Numbered from the stretch's first letter, positions 41,947-51,829 are shown. The stretch is 64,000 bases of DNA from Streptomyces sp. Alt3 (GCF_030719215.1 NZ_CP120983.1:744001-808000), one strand, 5' to 3'. The notes: generated by a model not told the origin, from the letters alone. Translations and numbers: made by a program.

Positions 41947-42687
41947 ATGGCGACCGGAACCGACGAGCCGACGCTGACCGTCGACGAACTGGCGGCACGT
42001 GCGGGAGTCACCGTGCGCACCGTGCGCTTCTACAGCACCAGAGGTCTGCTGCCGCCCCCGGTGATCGGCCCCCGGCGCGTCGGGCACTACGGGCACGAAC
42101 ACCTCTCCCGGCTGGCCCTCATCGAGGAGCTCCAGCACCAGGGCATGACGCTGGCCGCCATCGAGCGCTACCTCCAGCAGCTGCCGCCCGACCTGAGCGC
42201 GCAGGACCTGGCCATCCACCGCGCCCTGGTGGCGTCCTGGGCGCCGGACTCCGCCGAGGACATGGAGCGTGCCGAGCTGGAGCGGCGGGCGGGCCGGGAG
42301 CTCAGCGGTGAGGACGTGGACCGGCTGGCGGCCATGGGGGTGCTGGAGCGCCCGGCGAAGCCCGGGGGTCCCTTCCTCGTGGACCCGGGCCTGCTGCGGC
42401 TCGGGGTGGAGCTCCTGGAGGTGCCCATCGCGCACGAGACGATCCTGGCCGCTCGCACCGTCCTGCTGGAGCACACCCGTTCGGCCGCCCACGAGCTGAG
42501 CCGGCTGTTCCGGGACGAGGTGTGGAACCCCTACCGGGAGCGGGAGTCGGACCCCGAGCACGTGCAGGCGATGAAGTCGCTCTCGGCCCATATGCAGCCG
42601 ATGGTGCTCCAGGCGCTGCTGACGGCCTTCCAGCGGTCGCTGAAGGAGGAACTGCGGGCCGCGTTCACCGCTGAGGAGGAGCGGTGA
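41947..42687 (+). CDS. MerR family transcriptional regulator
   Basis: 246 aa. N-terminal MerR winged helix (LTVDELAARAGVTVRTVRFYSTRGLLPPP ... GHYGHEHLSRLALIEELQHQGMTLAAIERYL, about 10-78) and a long C-terminal effector domain without clustered Cys, so not a metal sensor. AAGGAG precedes the ATG. It is convergent with the fadB-like gene and its own promoter carries the palindrome shared with the ligase gene, so a role as local regulator of acyl-CoA metabolism is likely. Confidence 0.88.
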   Translation: MATGTDEPTLTVDELAARAGVTVRTVRFYSTRGLLPPPVIGPRRVGHYGHEHLSRLALIEELQHQGMTLAAIERYLQQLPPDLSAQDLAIHRALVASWAPDSAEDMERAELERRAGRELSGEDVDRLAAMGVLERPAKPGGPFLVDPGLLRLGVELLEVPIAHETILAARTVLLEHTRSAAHELSRLFRDEVWNPYRERESDPEHVQAMKSLSAHMQPMVLQALLTAFQRSLKEELRAAFTAEEER

Positions 42688-42708
42688 GCACGGCCCGCAC
42701 GGGCGCGG

Positions 42709-44880
42709 TCAGTCGTGGAAGGTCTCGCCCTTCCCGGCCTTCTCCACCAGGTACGCGGACGGCAGGAAGCGGTCCCCGTAGCGCTCGGCGAGCTGCCGGG
42801 CGCGCGCCACGAAGCCGGGCAGGCCGCCCTCGTACCCGTTGATGTACTGGAGCACGCCACCGGTCCAGGCGGGGAAGCCGATGCCCATGATGGAGCCGAT
42901 GTTGGCGTCGGCGACGGTCATGAGGACGTTCTCCTCCAGACAGCGGACACTGTCCAGCGCCTCGGAGAAGAGCATCCGCTCCTTCATGTCCTCGAAGGGG
43001 ATCTCGGTACCGGGCTTCGTGAAGTGCTCGCGCAGGCCCGGCCAGAGCGCACCCCGGCCGCCGTCCTCGCCGTACTCGTAGAAGCCCGCTCCCCCGCTGC
43101 GCCCGGGCCGTCCGAACTCGTCGACCATCCGGTCGATGACCGCGTCCGCGGGATGGGTGGCCCAGGTGCCGCCCGCCTCCTCGACGGCGCGCCGGGTCTC
43201 GTCGCGGATCTTGCGGGGCAGGGTCAGCGTCAGCTCGTCCATGAGGGAGAGGACCTTGGCCGGGTAGCCGGCCTGTGCCGCCGCCTGTTCGACGGAGGCG
43301 GGTTCGACGCCCTCCCCGACCATCGCGACGCCCTCGTTGATGAAGTGTCCGATGACGCGTGAGGTGAAGAAGCCGCGCGAGTCGTTGACGACGATCGGGG
43401 TCTTCCTGATCCGGCGCACCAGGTCGAAGGCGCGGGCCAGGGCCTCGTCCCCGGTCTTCTCCCCCTTGATGATCTCGACCAGCGGCATCTTGTCGACGGG
43501 CGAGAAGAAGTGCAGCCCGATGAAGTCCACCGGCCTGCTCACGCCTTCGGCGAGCACCGTGATGGGCAGGGTGGAGGTGTTGGAGCACAGCAGCGCGTCG
43601 GGCTCGATGACGTCCTGGATCTCCTGGAACACCTTGTGCTTGAGCGCGGTGTCCTCGAAGACCGCCTCGATCACGGCGTCGCAGCCCGCGAGGTCGGCCG
43701 GGTCCCCGGTCGGGGTGATCCGGGCCAGCAGTTCGTCCCGCTTCGCCTCCGTCGTGCGGCCCCGGGAGAGCGCCTTGGCGAGGAGCTTCTCGCTGTAGGC
43801 CTTGCCCTTGGCGGCCGCCTCGGCGGAGACGTCCTTGAGGACGACGTCGATGCCGGCGCGGGCGCAGGAGTAGGCGATGCCGGCGCCCATCATCCCGGCG
43901 CCGAGGACTGCCACCTTGCGGACCTGGCGCTCCTCGACGCCCTGAGGCCGGCTGGCTCCGGAGTTGACGGCCTGGAGGTCGAAGAAGAACGCCTGGATCA
44001 TGTTCTTGGCGACCTGGCCGGTGACCAGCTCGGTGAAGTAGCGCGCCTCGATGGTCTGCGCGGTCTCGAAGTCGACCTGTGACCCCTCGACCGCCGCCGC
44101 CATGATGTTGCGGGGCGCGGGCATGGGCGCGCCGGCGATCTGCTTCTTGAGGTTGGCCGGGAAGGCGGGCAGGTTGGCCGCGAACTTCGGGTTCGACGGG
44201 GTCCCGCCGGGGATCCGGTATCCCTTGACGTCCCAGGGCTGCTGCGACTCGGGGTGGGCGTCGATGAAGGCGCGTGCCTTCTCGAGCATTTCCTCCCGGG
44301 TGGCCGCGACCTCGTGGATGAGGCCGTTCTCCAGCGCCCGCCGCGGGGTGTACTGGGTGCCCTGGAGGAGCACCTTGAGCAGGGCGTCGGCGATGCCCAT
44401 CAGCCGCACGGTGCGCGTGACCCCGCCGCCCGCGGGCAGCAGGCCGAGGGTGACCTCGGGCAGGCCGATACGGGTGCCGGGGGCGTCCAGGGCGACGCGG
44501 TGGTGGGCGGCGAGCGCGATCTCGTAACCGCCGCCGAGCGCGGCGCCGTTGATGGCGGCGACGACCGGCTTGCCGAGGGTCTCGATGGTGCGCAGCGACT
44601 TCTTGATCGCGGTTCCGGCGTCGAACGCGGCCTGCGCGTCGTCCGGACCGATCCTGATCATGTCCTTGAGGTCGCCGCCGGCGAAGAAGGTCTTCTTGGC
44701 GGAGGTGTAGATGATGCCCCGGATGGAGTCCTTCTCGGCCTCGGCGCGCTCGGCGACGGCGGCGATGGAGTCCTTGAAGCCCTGGTTCATCGTGTTGGCG
44801 GACTGGCCGGGATCGTCGAGTACGAGGGTGACGACGCCGGTCTCGTCCTGTTCCCAGCGGATGGTCGTGCTCTCGGTCAT
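42709..44880 (-). CDS. FadB-type fused enoyl-CoA hydratase / 3-hydroxyacyl-CoA dehydrogenase
   Basis: 723 aa bifunctional beta-oxidation enzyme. The N-terminal crotonase domain has the oxyanion segments ANTMNQG and AKKTFFAGGDLKDM and INGAALGGGYEIALAAH; from about residue 325 the NAD-binding VAVLGAGMMGAGIAYSCARAG, then catalytic His in FIGLHFFSPVDKMPLVEII. C-terminal dehydrogenase domain completes the fold. It is the last gene of the five-gene minus-strand operon that begins with the racemase-like gene; it follows the thiolase by 37 bp. Confidence 0.93.
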   Translation of the reverse strand: MTESTTIRWEQDETGVVTLVLDDPGQSANTMNQGFKDSIAAVAERAEAEKDSIRGIIYTSAKKTFFAGGDLKDMIRIGPDDAQAAFDAGTAIKKSLRTIETLGKPVVAAINGAALGGGYEIALAAHHRVALDAPGTRIGLPEVTLGLLPAGGGVTRTVRLMGIADALLKVLLQGTQYTPRRALENGLIHEVAATREEMLEKARAFIDAHPESQQPWDVKGYRIPGGTPSNPKFAANLPAFPANLKKQIAGAPMPAPRNIMAAAVEGSQVDFETAQTIEARYFTELVTGQVAKNMIQAFFFDLQAVNSGASRPQGVEERQVRKVAVLGAGMMGAGIAYSCARAGIDVVLKDVSAEAAAKGKAYSEKLLAKALSRGRTTEAKRDELLARITPTGDPADLAGCDAVIEAVFEDTALKHKVFQEIQDVIEPDALLCSNTSTLPITVLAEGVSRPVDFIGLHFFSPVDKMPLVEIIKGEKTGDEALARAFDLVRRIRKTPIVVNDSRGFFTSRVIGHFINEGVAMVGEGVEPASVEQAAAQAGYPAKVLSLMDELTLTLPRKIRDETRRAVEEAGGTWATHPADAVIDRMVDEFGRPGRSGGAGFYEYGEDGGRGALWPGLREHFTKPGTEIPFEDMKERMLFSEALDSVRCLEENVLMTVADANIGSIMGIGFPAWTGGVLQYINGYEGGLPGFVARARQLAERYGDRFLPSAYLVEKAGKGETFHD

Positions 44881-44917
44881 TGCTTGTCTTCTCCGTAGGC
44901 AGGGGTTCCGGGGACGG

Positions 44918-46132
44918 TCAGAGACGCTCGACGACGGTGGCGACGCCCATACCGCCGCCGACGCACAGGGTGGCCAGGCCGTAGCGCTTGTCCTGCCGCT
45001 CCAGTTCGTCGACGAGGGTGCCGAGGATCATCGCCCCGGTCGCGCCGAGCGGGTGCCCGAGTGCGATGGCACCGCCGTTGACGTTGACCTTGTCGAGGCT
45101 CAGGCCCATGTCCTTGACGAACCGCAGGACGACTCCCGCGAAGGCCTCGTTGATCTCGACGAGGTCGATGTCGTCGATGGTGAGACCGGCCTTGGACAGC
45201 GCCTTGCGGGTGGCGGGGGCGGGCCCGGTGAGCATGATGGTCGGCTCGGACCCGGAGACGGCGGCGGAGACGATGCGGGCGCGCGGCGTGAGCCCGTAGC
45301 GCTCGCCGGTCTCCTTGGAGCCGATCGCGACGAGGGCCGCGCCGTCGACGATCCCGGAGCTGTTGCCAGCGTGGTGGACGTGGTCGATCTTCTCGACCCA
45401 GTGGTACTTCTGGAGCGCGACGGCGTCGAAGCCGCCCATCTCCCCGATGGTGGCGAACGAGGGCTTGAGGGAGGCGAGGGAGTCGGCGGTCGTGCCGGGG
45501 CGCATGTGCTCGTCGTGGTCGAGGACGAGCAGCCCGTTGCGGTCCCTGACCGGCACGACGGACCGGGCGAAGCGCTCCTCCTTCCAGGCGGTCGCGGCGC
45601 GTTCCTGGGACAGGGCGGCGTACTCGTCGACGTCCCGGCGGGAGAAGCCCTCGACGGTGGCGATGAGGTCGGCGCCGATGCCCTGCGGGGCGAAGCCGGT
45701 CTCGAAGCTGGTCATCGGGTCCATGGCCCAGGCGCCGCCGTCCGAGCCCATCGGGACGCGGGACATCGACTCGACACCGCCGGCCAGGACGAGGTCCTCC
45801 CACCCGGAACGGACCTTCGCGGCAGCGAGGTTGACCGCTTCGAGGCCGGAGGCGCAGAAGCGGTTCTCCTGTACTCCCGCGACGGAGTCCGGGAGCCCGG
45901 CGGCGATCGCGGCGATCCTGGCGATGTCGGAGCCCTGGTCACCGAGCGGGCTGACGACGCCGAGGACGATGTCGTCGATCGCCGCCGGGTCGAGGCCGGG
46001 GAAGCGGTCCCGGATCTCGTGGATGAGGCCGACGACGAGGTCGATCGGCTTGGTGCCGTGCAGGGCGCCGTTGGCCTTGCCGCGGCCGCGCGGGGTGCGG
46101 ATCGCGTCGTAGACGAATGCTTCGGTACTCAA
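44918..46132 (-). CDS. Acetyl-CoA C-acyltransferase (thiolase, FadA-like)
   Basis: 404 aa thiolase. Nucleophile Cys is in [13 protein letters not shown] (about residue 92), the second active-site segment is [15 protein letters not shown] and the third CVGGGMGVA. It performs thiolytic cleavage as partner of the adjacent FadB-like protein. The start is a TTG at 46132, supported by AAAGG eight nt upstream and by homology beginning [13 protein letters not shown]. It lies within the minus-strand beta-oxidation operon. Confidence 0.93.
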   Translation of the reverse strand: MSTEAFVYDAIRTPRGRGKANGALHGTKPIDLVVGLIHEIRDRFPGLDPAAIDDIVLGVVSPLGDQGSDIARIAAIAAGLPDSVAGVQENRFCASGLEAVNLAAAKVRSGWEDLVLAGGVESMSRVPMGSDGGAWAMDPMTSFETGFAPQGIGADLIATVEGFSRRDVDEYAALSQERAATAWKEERFARSVVPVRDRNGLLVLDHDEHMRPGTTADSLASLKPSFATIGEMGGFDAVALQKYHWVEKIDHVHHAGNSSGIVDGAALVAIGSKETGERYGLTPRARIVSAAVSGSEPTIMLTGPAPATRKALSKAGLTIDDIDLVEINEAFAGVVLRFVKDMGLSLDKVNVNGGAIALGHPLGATGAMILGTLVDELERQDKRYGLATLCVGGGMGVATVVERL

Positions 46133-46169
46133 GGCAGCTGCCTTTCGGGGTCGTTGCTGGGCGGGGAGT

Positions 46170-47312
46170 TCAGGCGAGCAGCGAGCGGCCGATGATCTCC
46201 TTCATGATCTCGGTCGTCCCGCCGTAGATGGTCTGGATACGGCCGTCGGTGAAGGCCTTGGCGACCCGGTACTCCGACATGTAGCCGTATCCGCCGTGGA
46301 GTTGCAGACAGCGGTCGGCGACCCGCTTCTGCAGCTCGGTGGCCCACCACTTGGCCATCGAGGCGTGGACGGCGTCGAGGGTTCCCTCTGCGTGGTCGAC
46401 GATGCACCGGTCGAGGAAGGCCCGGGTGACGGCGCACTCGGTGGCCATCTCGGCGATCTCGAAGCGGATGTGCTGGAGCTTGGAGAGCGGGCGTCCGAAG
46501 GCCTCACGCTCCTTGACGTACCGGGTGGTGATCTCCAGGAGGTACTCGGCGGCGGCGATCCCTGCGACCGCTATGCCCATGCGTTCCTGGGCCAGGTTGG
46601 TCATGAGGTGGATGAAGGCGCCGTCGAGCTCGCCGAGGAGGTTCTCCTTGGGGACGCGTACGTCGTCGAAGAACAGTTCGGCGGTGTCCTGGGACTTCTG
46701 CCCGATCTTGTCGAGGTTCCGGCCGCGCTCGAACCCCTCTGCGCCACGCTCGACGACGAGCAGCGACAGGCCCTTGGCGCCGCCCTCCGGTGAGGTCTTC
46801 GCGACGACGATCACGAGGTCGGCGAGGATGCCGTTGGAGATGAAGGTCTTGGAGCCGTTGAGGAGCCAGTGGTCGCCCTTGTCCTCTGCGGCGGTACGGA
46901 TGCCCTGGAGGTCGGAGCCCGCGCCGGGTTCCGTCATGGCGATGGCGGTGATGGTCTCGCCGCTGCAGAAGCCGGGCAGCCAGCGGCGTTTCTGCTCCTC
47001 GGTGCCGAGCCCGGTGAGGTAGGGGCCGATGATGTCGTTGTGCAGGCCGAGGGCCAGCCCGGACACCCCGGCCCGGGTGAACTCCTCCGCGAGCACGGCG
47101 CTGTAGCGGAAGTCGGCGTTCCCGCCGCCGCCGTACTCCTCGGGGACGGCGAGGCCGAGCAGCCCCTGCCGGCCGGCCGCGCGCCAGGCCTCACGCGAGA
47201 CGATGCCGTCCTTCTCCCACTGCTCGTAGTGCGGGAGGACCTCCTTGGCCAGGAAGGTGCGGACGGTCTCGCGGAACGCGTCGTGCTCTTCGGTGAAGAT
47301 CTGCCGCTGCAC
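46170..47312 (-). CDS. Acyl-CoA dehydrogenase (second of the island)
   Basis: 380 aa. Segments [50 protein letters not shown] and the C-terminal [17 protein letters not shown] are all standard for the long-chain acyl-CoA dehydrogenase group. GTG start at 47312 has GGGGG upstream and sits one bp from the LLM oxidoreductase stop, so the two are co-translated. Together with FadB and thiolase next door it completes one beta-oxidation cycle. Confidence 0.92.
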   Translation of the reverse strand: MQRQIFTEEHDAFRETVRTFLAKEVLPHYEQWEKDGIVSREAWRAAGRQGLLGLAVPEEYGGGGNADFRYSAVLAEEFTRAGVSGLALGLHNDIIGPYLTGLGTEEQKRRWLPGFCSGETITAIAMTEPGAGSDLQGIRTAAEDKGDHWLLNGSKTFISNGILADLVIVVAKTSPEGGAKGLSLLVVERGAEGFERGRNLDKIGQKSQDTAELFFDDVRVPKENLLGELDGAFIHLMTNLAQERMGIAVAGIAAAEYLLEITTRYVKEREAFGRPLSKLQHIRFEIAEMATECAVTRAFLDRCIVDHAEGTLDAVHASMAKWWATELQKRVADRCLQLHGGYGYMSEYRVAKAFTDGRIQTIYGGTTEIMKEIIGRSLLA

Positions 47313-47313
47313 T

Positions 47314-48348
47314 TCAAGCCCCCTGGAGCCAGTTCTTGACGGTGGAGATCAGCCGTGCCGGCTCGGGACCGACGGGCGTGACGTTGAGCATGGTGACCCC
47401 GGCCTCGCGGAAGGCCTCGATGCGGTCGCGTACGTAGCCCTCGGGGCCGCAGAGCGTCATGAGCTCGCAGAACTCGTCCGGGACGGCTGCCTCCGCCTCG
47501 CGCTTCCTCCCTGAGAGATAGAGGTCCTGGATGGTGGCGGCCTCCTTCTCGTAGCCGTAGGCGACGGCGAGGTCGTTGTAGAAGTTCTTGCCGCGCGCAC
47601 CCATGCCGCCGACGTACAGCGCGATCTGCGGGCGGGCCATGTCACGGACGGCGGCCGCGTCGTCGCCGATGGCCAGCAGGCCGCCCGCGACGGTCTGCAG
47701 GGGGCCGAGCTCGGGGTCGCGCTTCGCGGTGCCCTCGGCCAGGGCCGTGCCCCAGACCTGCCGGGCCTTCTCCGGGATGTAGAGGGTGGGCAGCCAGCCG
47801 TCGGCGATCTCCGCGGTCATCCGGACGTTGGCGGGGCCGAGCGAGGCGATGTGGAGCGGGATGGTGTCGCGTACCGGCCGGGTGAGGATCTTCAGCGGCT
47901 TGCCGAGCTTGCCGCCCTTCTCCTTCGGCAGGGGCATGTCGGTGATGCCGTGGTGGTCGATGACCTCGCGGCGCCAGATGCGCCGGCAGAGCTCGACGGT
48001 CTCGCGGGTCCGGCCGAGCGGCTTGTCGTAGGGCTTGCCGTGCCAGCCCTCCACCACCTGCGGGCCCGAGGCACCGAGCCCGAGCAGCGCGCGGCCACCG
48101 GAGATCGCGTCGAGCCCCGCACCGGTCTGGGCGATGAGGGCCGGGGTCCGGGAGTAGACGTTGAGGATCGCCGCGCCGATCTTCAGGTGTTCCGTGCGGG
48201 CGGCGAGGTACCCCATGAGGGTGGGCGAGTCGAAGCCGTACGCCTCGGCGACCCATACGGCGTCGAGTCCGGCGGACTCGAGTGCGGCGACCTGGTCGCA
48301 GGCGGCGCGCGGGTCGCCCGCGTAGTTCAGCGGCAGGGAGAGTTCCAT
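47314..48348 (-). CDS. LLM class F420-type oxidoreductase
   Basis: 344 aa TIM-barrel luciferase-like protein of the F420-dependent type (GLDAVWVAEAYGFDSPTLMGYLAART near the start, GGRALLGLGASGPQVVEGWHG in the middle). Its ATG shares one base with the racemase-like gene stop. Within a beta-oxidation operon it may reduce a double bond or oxidise an alcohol in an acyl-CoA substrate. F420 versus FMN use is inferred from motif similarity, not proven. Confidence 0.86.
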   Translation of the reverse strand: MELSLPLNYAGDPRAACDQVAALESAGLDAVWVAEAYGFDSPTLMGYLAARTEHLKIGAAILNVYSRTPALIAQTGAGLDAISGGRALLGLGASGPQVVEGWHGKPYDKPLGRTRETVELCRRIWRREVIDHHGITDMPLPKEKGGKLGKPLKILTRPVRDTIPLHIASLGPANVRMTAEIADGWLPTLYIPEKARQVWGTALAEGTAKRDPELGPLQTVAGGLLAIGDDAAAVRDMARPQIALYVGGMGARGKNFYNDLAVAYGYEKEAATIQDLYLSGRKREAEAAVPDEFCELMTLCGPEGYVRDRIEAFREAGVTMLNVTPVGPEPARLISTVKNWLQGA

Positions 48349-49499
48349 CAGCCGGTCGTTTCCTTCCCGGTGGTCAGCAGGCCCGGCAGGTCCCAGTCCG
48401 CGGCGACGGCCTCGGTGTCCGCCCCGGGCAGCGCGGGTCCGCTGCGTACGGAGGCGGGAGTCGCGGAGAAGCGGGGTGCGGGGGCGGGCTGGGTGAGGCC
48501 GCTGTGCTCCACATAGGTGGAGCGGGCGGCGAGATGGGGGTGGCGGGGTGCCTCACGCAGGGAGAGGACGGGGGCCACGCAGGCGTCCGTCCCCTCGAAG
48601 ATCTCGGTCCACTCCGCGCGCGTACGGGTGCTGAAGCGGTCGGCGACGAGGGCGCGCAGTTCCTCCCAGCGTCCGAAGTCGTTGCGGTCGGGGGCCTCCT
48701 CGCCGAGTCCGAGGAGCTTGGCGAACTCCTCGTAGAAGCGCGGCTCCAGGGCCCCGACCGCCATGAACAGGCCGTCGGAGGTCTCGTAGGAGCCGTAGAA
48801 GGGGCAGCCTCCGTCGAGGAGGTTGGAGCCTCGCCTGTCCTGCCAGCTGCCCGCCGCCAGCATGCCGTGGATCATCGTGGCGAGGTGGGCGGCGCCGTCG
48901 ACGATGGCCGCGTCGACGACCTGTCCGGCCCCGCCGGGCGTACGGGCGTGCTGAAGGGCCGCCAGCACACCGACGACCAGGTAGAGCGATCCGCCGGCGT
49001 AGTCGCCGACGAGGTTGGCGGGCACCGTGGGCGGTTCGCCGGATCTGCCGATCATGGACAGGGTGCCGGTCAGGGCGATGTAGCCGATGTCGTGCCCCGC
49101 GCGCTGGGCCAGCGGGCCGTCCTGGCCCCAGCCGGTCATCCGTCCGTAGACGAGCCGCGGATTGCGTTCCAGGCAGGCGTCGGGCCCCACGCCCAGGCGC
49201 TCGGCGACACCCGGGCGGTAGCCCTCGATCAGGACGTCGGCACGCTCGACGAGGTCGAGGACCTGGCCCGCTCCGCCCTCGGCCTTCAGATCGACGAGGA
49301 CCGACCGTTTGTTGCGGTTGGTGAGGTCGAAGGCCGGCTCGATGCCGATCACCGAGCCGCCGGGCCTGTCGACGCGCACCACATCGGCGCCGAGGTCGGC
49401 GAGGAGCATCGCGGCGAACGGCCCCGGGCCGATGCCCGCCAGTTCGACGACGCGCACCCCGGCCAGCGGACCCCGCGGCCCCTGTCCTGTCGTTGCCAT
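48348..49499 (-). CDS. Alpha-methylacyl-CoA racemase-like (CaiB/BaiF family III CoA-transferase fold)
   Basis: 383 aa. The racemase catalytic set known from mycobacterial MCR is conserved: His136-Asp137 in AGHDIGY, Asp166 in VGDYAGG and Glu252 in ALEPRFYEEF. It epimerises 2-methylacyl-CoA so that acyl-CoA dehydrogenases can act, a step needed for methyl-branched, isoprenoid or sterol side chains. ATG 49499 follows GGGGG. It heads the five-gene operon. A formyl/carnitine CoA-transferase role is less likely given these residues. Confidence 0.87.
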   Translation of the reverse strand: MATTGQGPRGPLAGVRVVELAGIGPGPFAAMLLADLGADVVRVDRPGGSVIGIEPAFDLTNRNKRSVLVDLKAEGGAGQVLDLVERADVLIEGYRPGVAERLGVGPDACLERNPRLVYGRMTGWGQDGPLAQRAGHDIGYIALTGTLSMIGRSGEPPTVPANLVGDYAGGSLYLVVGVLAALQHARTPGGAGQVVDAAIVDGAAHLATMIHGMLAAGSWQDRRGSNLLDGGCPFYGSYETSDGLFMAVGALEPRFYEEFAKLLGLGEEAPDRNDFGRWEELRALVADRFSTRTRAEWTEIFEGTDACVAPVLSLREAPRHPHLAARSTYVEHSGLTQPAPAPRFSATPASVRSGPALPGADTEAVAADWDLPGLLTTGKETTG

Positions 49500-49525
49500 C
49501 AAGCCCCCAGAGGTATGACACAACT

Positions 49526-49536
49526 GATGTAACATC
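49526..49536. promoter_or_regulatory. GATGT-A-ACATC palindrome upstream of the racemase-led operon
   Basis: Perfect 11-bp inverted repeat 27 bp before the operon's start codon, in an AT-richer stretch between divergent genes (49500-49704). It is close to where a promoter must lie and is a candidate repressor site. It differs from the GGTGC-type palindromes of the island. Confidence 0.4.
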
Positions 49537-49704
49537 GATGATGCTAAGAACCGTGCGCGCTCCGCACAACCCTTTTGGCCGAGCAAGCGCTTAGTTCTTT
49601 CCTTCGGATCCTCTCGCACCGAGGCCCGCCCGGCCGCGCGGCACCCCGAACGCCTCCGCTACCCTCTGCCTGCTACATCGGCGCCGGCCCCTGCGGAGGC
49701 ACTC

Positions 49705-50895
49705 ATGAACAGGCAGAACGGGGCAGAACGCCCTTACGACGTCATCCTTTTCGGGGCCACCGGCTTCGTGGGGGCACTCACCGCCGAATACCTGGCCGCG
49801 CACGCGCCGGACGGCTGCCGCTGGGCCCTGGCGGGCCGAAGCCTCGACAAGCTGGAGCGGCTGCGTGACCGCCTCGCCGCGACGCACCCGCGCTGCGCGG
49901 ACCTGCCCCTGGTGAGGGCCGACGCGGACGACCCCGCCTCCCTGCGTGAACTCGCCATGTCCGCGCACGTGGTGGCGTCGACCGTCGGACCGTACGTCTG
50001 GTACGGCGAGGCACTCGTGGCGGCGTGCGCGGAGGCGGGGACCGACTACACCGACCTCACCGGGGAGGCGGAGTTCGTCGACCGGATGTACCTGGAGCAC
50101 GACGGCCGGGCGCGCGAGACGGGCGCCCGGCTCGTGCACGCCTGCGGCTTCGACTCCGTCCCGCACGACCTCGGCGCCTACTTCACCGTGCGACAGCTGC
50201 CCGAGGGGGTTCCGCTGACGGTCGACGGCTACGTGCGCACCGACGCGGTCTTCTCGGGCGGTACGTTCGCCTCGGCGCTCACGGCGATGGGCCGTGGACC
50301 GCAGATGCTCCGGGCCGCACAGCAGCGGCGACTGCACGAACCGCGTCTCGTCGGCCGCCGGGCCCGTGCCCCGCAGGGTGCCCCGCACTTCAGCCCGGAG
50401 ACCGGCACCTGGGCGCTGCCGCTGCCGACCCTCGACCCCCGCGTGGTGGAGCGGTCCGCCCGGGGGCTGGAACGTTACGGCCCCGATTTCCGCTACCGGC
50501 ACTTCGCCTCGGTCAAGCACCTGCCCATGGCGATCGGCGGCGCGGCCGCGATCGGCCTGCTGGTGGGTGCGGCCCAGATCCCGGCCGCTCGGAACTGGCT
50601 CTCCGCCCGGGTCGAGCCGGGCACGGGCCCCGATGAACGGCGCAGGAAGCGCAGCTGGTTCACGGTCCGCTTCGTCGGGGAGGGCGGCGGACGGCGGGTG
50701 TACACGGAGGTCTCGGGCGGCGACCCCGGCTACGGCGAGACGGCGAAGATGCTGGCCGAGGCGAGCCTGGCGCTCGCCCTCGACGATCTGCCGGCGACGT
50801 CGGGTCAGGTCACGACGGCCGTGGCGATGGGGGACGCGCTGCTGGAACGGCTGCAGACCGCGGGACTGCGCTTCCGGGTCGCGGCGTCGCGCTGA
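49705..50895 (+). CDS. Saccharopine dehydrogenase family / trans-acting enoyl reductase-like protein
   Basis: 396 aa. NAD(P)-binding VILFGATGFVGALTAEYLA near residue 13, VASTVGPYVWYGEALVAACA and DYTDLTGEAEFVDRM are hallmarks of the group that includes mycobacterial trans-acting enoyl reductase of phthiocerol and phenolic glycolipid synthesis. Hydrophobic AIGGAAAIGLLVGAA near 277-291. Start has GGAGG five nt upstream. It is divergent from the racemase-led operon; lipid-related reduction is likely but the substrate is unknown. Confidence 0.86.
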   Translation: MNRQNGAERPYDVILFGATGFVGALTAEYLAAHAPDGCRWALAGRSLDKLERLRDRLAATHPRCADLPLVRADADDPASLRELAMSAHVVASTVGPYVWYGEALVAACAEAGTDYTDLTGEAEFVDRMYLEHDGRARETGARLVHACGFDSVPHDLGAYFTVRQLPEGVPLTVDGYVRTDAVFSGGTFASALTAMGRGPQMLRAAQQRRLHEPRLVGRRARAPQGAPHFSPETGTWALPLPTLDPRVVERSARGLERYGPDFRYRHFASVKHLPMAIGGAAAIGLLVGAAQIPAARNWLSARVEPGTGPDERRRKRSWFTVRFVGEGGGRRVYTEVSGGDPGYGETAKMLAEASLALALDDLPATSGQVTTAVAMGDALLERLQTAGLRFRVAASR

Positions 50896-50919
50896 ACCCC
50901 GGACGGCGCGGTGCCCCGG

Positions 50920-51066
50920 TCAGAGCATCCAGGACGCCAGCGTGACAAGCATGGACACGGTCCAGCCGACTCCGGCGACAACGCCCAGGGTCATGCCCAC
51001 GGCGACGCCGCGCTGCGAGAGACGTACGGTTCCGGTGCTCATCTGAGGTGCGTGGTGGTCGATCAT
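50920..51066 (-). CDS. Small single-pass membrane protein, 48 aa
   Basis: Short frame with codon bias like its neighbours, encoding MIDHHAPQMSTGTVRLSQRG followed by one hydrophobic segment (VAVGMTLGVVAGVGWTVSML). ATG 51066 is used; ATG 51042 is an alternative that keeps the membrane span. It lies between the enoyl-reductase-like gene and endonuclease V. I do not recognise a family. Confidence 0.5.
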   Translation of the reverse strand: MIDHHAPQMSTGTVRLSQRGVAVGMTLGVVAGVGWTVSMLVTLASWML

Positions 51067-51115
51067 GTGTACCAGCCTGCCCCTGATGTTCGACGAGGAA
51101 CATCCGTACTTGTAC

Positions 51116-51829
51116 TCAGTTGGCAACAGAACCGTGAGCGGGTCCCCGTCCGCCGGCGATCGCTTCCCGGAGGGCGGACCGGCACAGGGCGTCGGCCCTG
51201 CGTGTGGTCTCCGGCTGGCGGAAGTCGCGGGCCAGCGCGAGCGTATGGGCGCAGGCGTTGTCCAGGGTCGTGCGGTGACCGACGGAGACGAAGAGGGGCT
51301 TCGTGCCGTCCTGTGTGCGCAGAGCGCGTCCCACCTCCTCGTCCCCGTCGAGGAGCGGGGTGAAGTCACCGCGTCCGGGCCCCGGTTGCTCGTGGCGGAA
51401 GGTGAAGGGGTTCTTCGCGACGCCGATGACCGGCAGCCCGGTGAGCACGCCGAGGTGGCTGGCGAGCCCGAACCTGCGCGGATGCGCCCGCCCGTAGCCG
51501 TCGCAGACGACGAGCCCCGGGTCCACCGGCAGGCCCTCCAGCGCGGACAGGACGGCCGGGATCTCCCGGAAGGCCAGGAGCCCGGGGACGTACGGGAACG
51601 TCACGCGGCCCTGGGCGGTGGACTCGGCGACCACTTCCAGCGTCGCGGCGTCCAGGACGACGGCCGCCGCGACGACGAGGTCCCGCTCGTCGTCGTAGGC
51701 GACGTCGACACCGGTGACCCGGCCGGCTCCGGGCGGGGGCCCAGGCTCGTCCAGCACCACCCGCGCACGCAACGCGTCCTGGACGGCGCGGGCTTCGGCC
51801 TCGTCGGCGGGCATGCGGAAGGTCGTCAT
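51116..51829 (-). CDS. nfi: Endonuclease V (deoxyinosine-specific)
   Basis: 237 aa. Catalytic metal-binding residues Asp42 (TGVDVAYDD), Glu89 (LLAFREIP) and Asp110 (VCDGYGRAHPRRFG) match the numbering of the well-studied Thermotoga enzyme almost exactly, and the PYVPG strand-separating wedge is present (79-83). It nicks DNA one base past deoxyinosine in deamination repair. ATG 51829. It is monocistronic. Confidence 0.93.
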   Translation of the reverse strand: MTTFRMPADEAEARAVQDALRARVVLDEPGPPPGAGRVTGVDVAYDDERDLVVAAAVVLDAATLEVVAESTAQGRVTFPYVPGLLAFREIPAVLSALEGLPVDPGLVVCDGYGRAHPRRFGLASHLGVLTGLPVIGVAKNPFTFRHEQPGPGRGDFTPLLDGDEEVGRALRTQDGTKPLFVSVGHRTTLDNACAHTLALARDFRQPETTRRADALCRSALREAIAGGRGPAHGSVAN

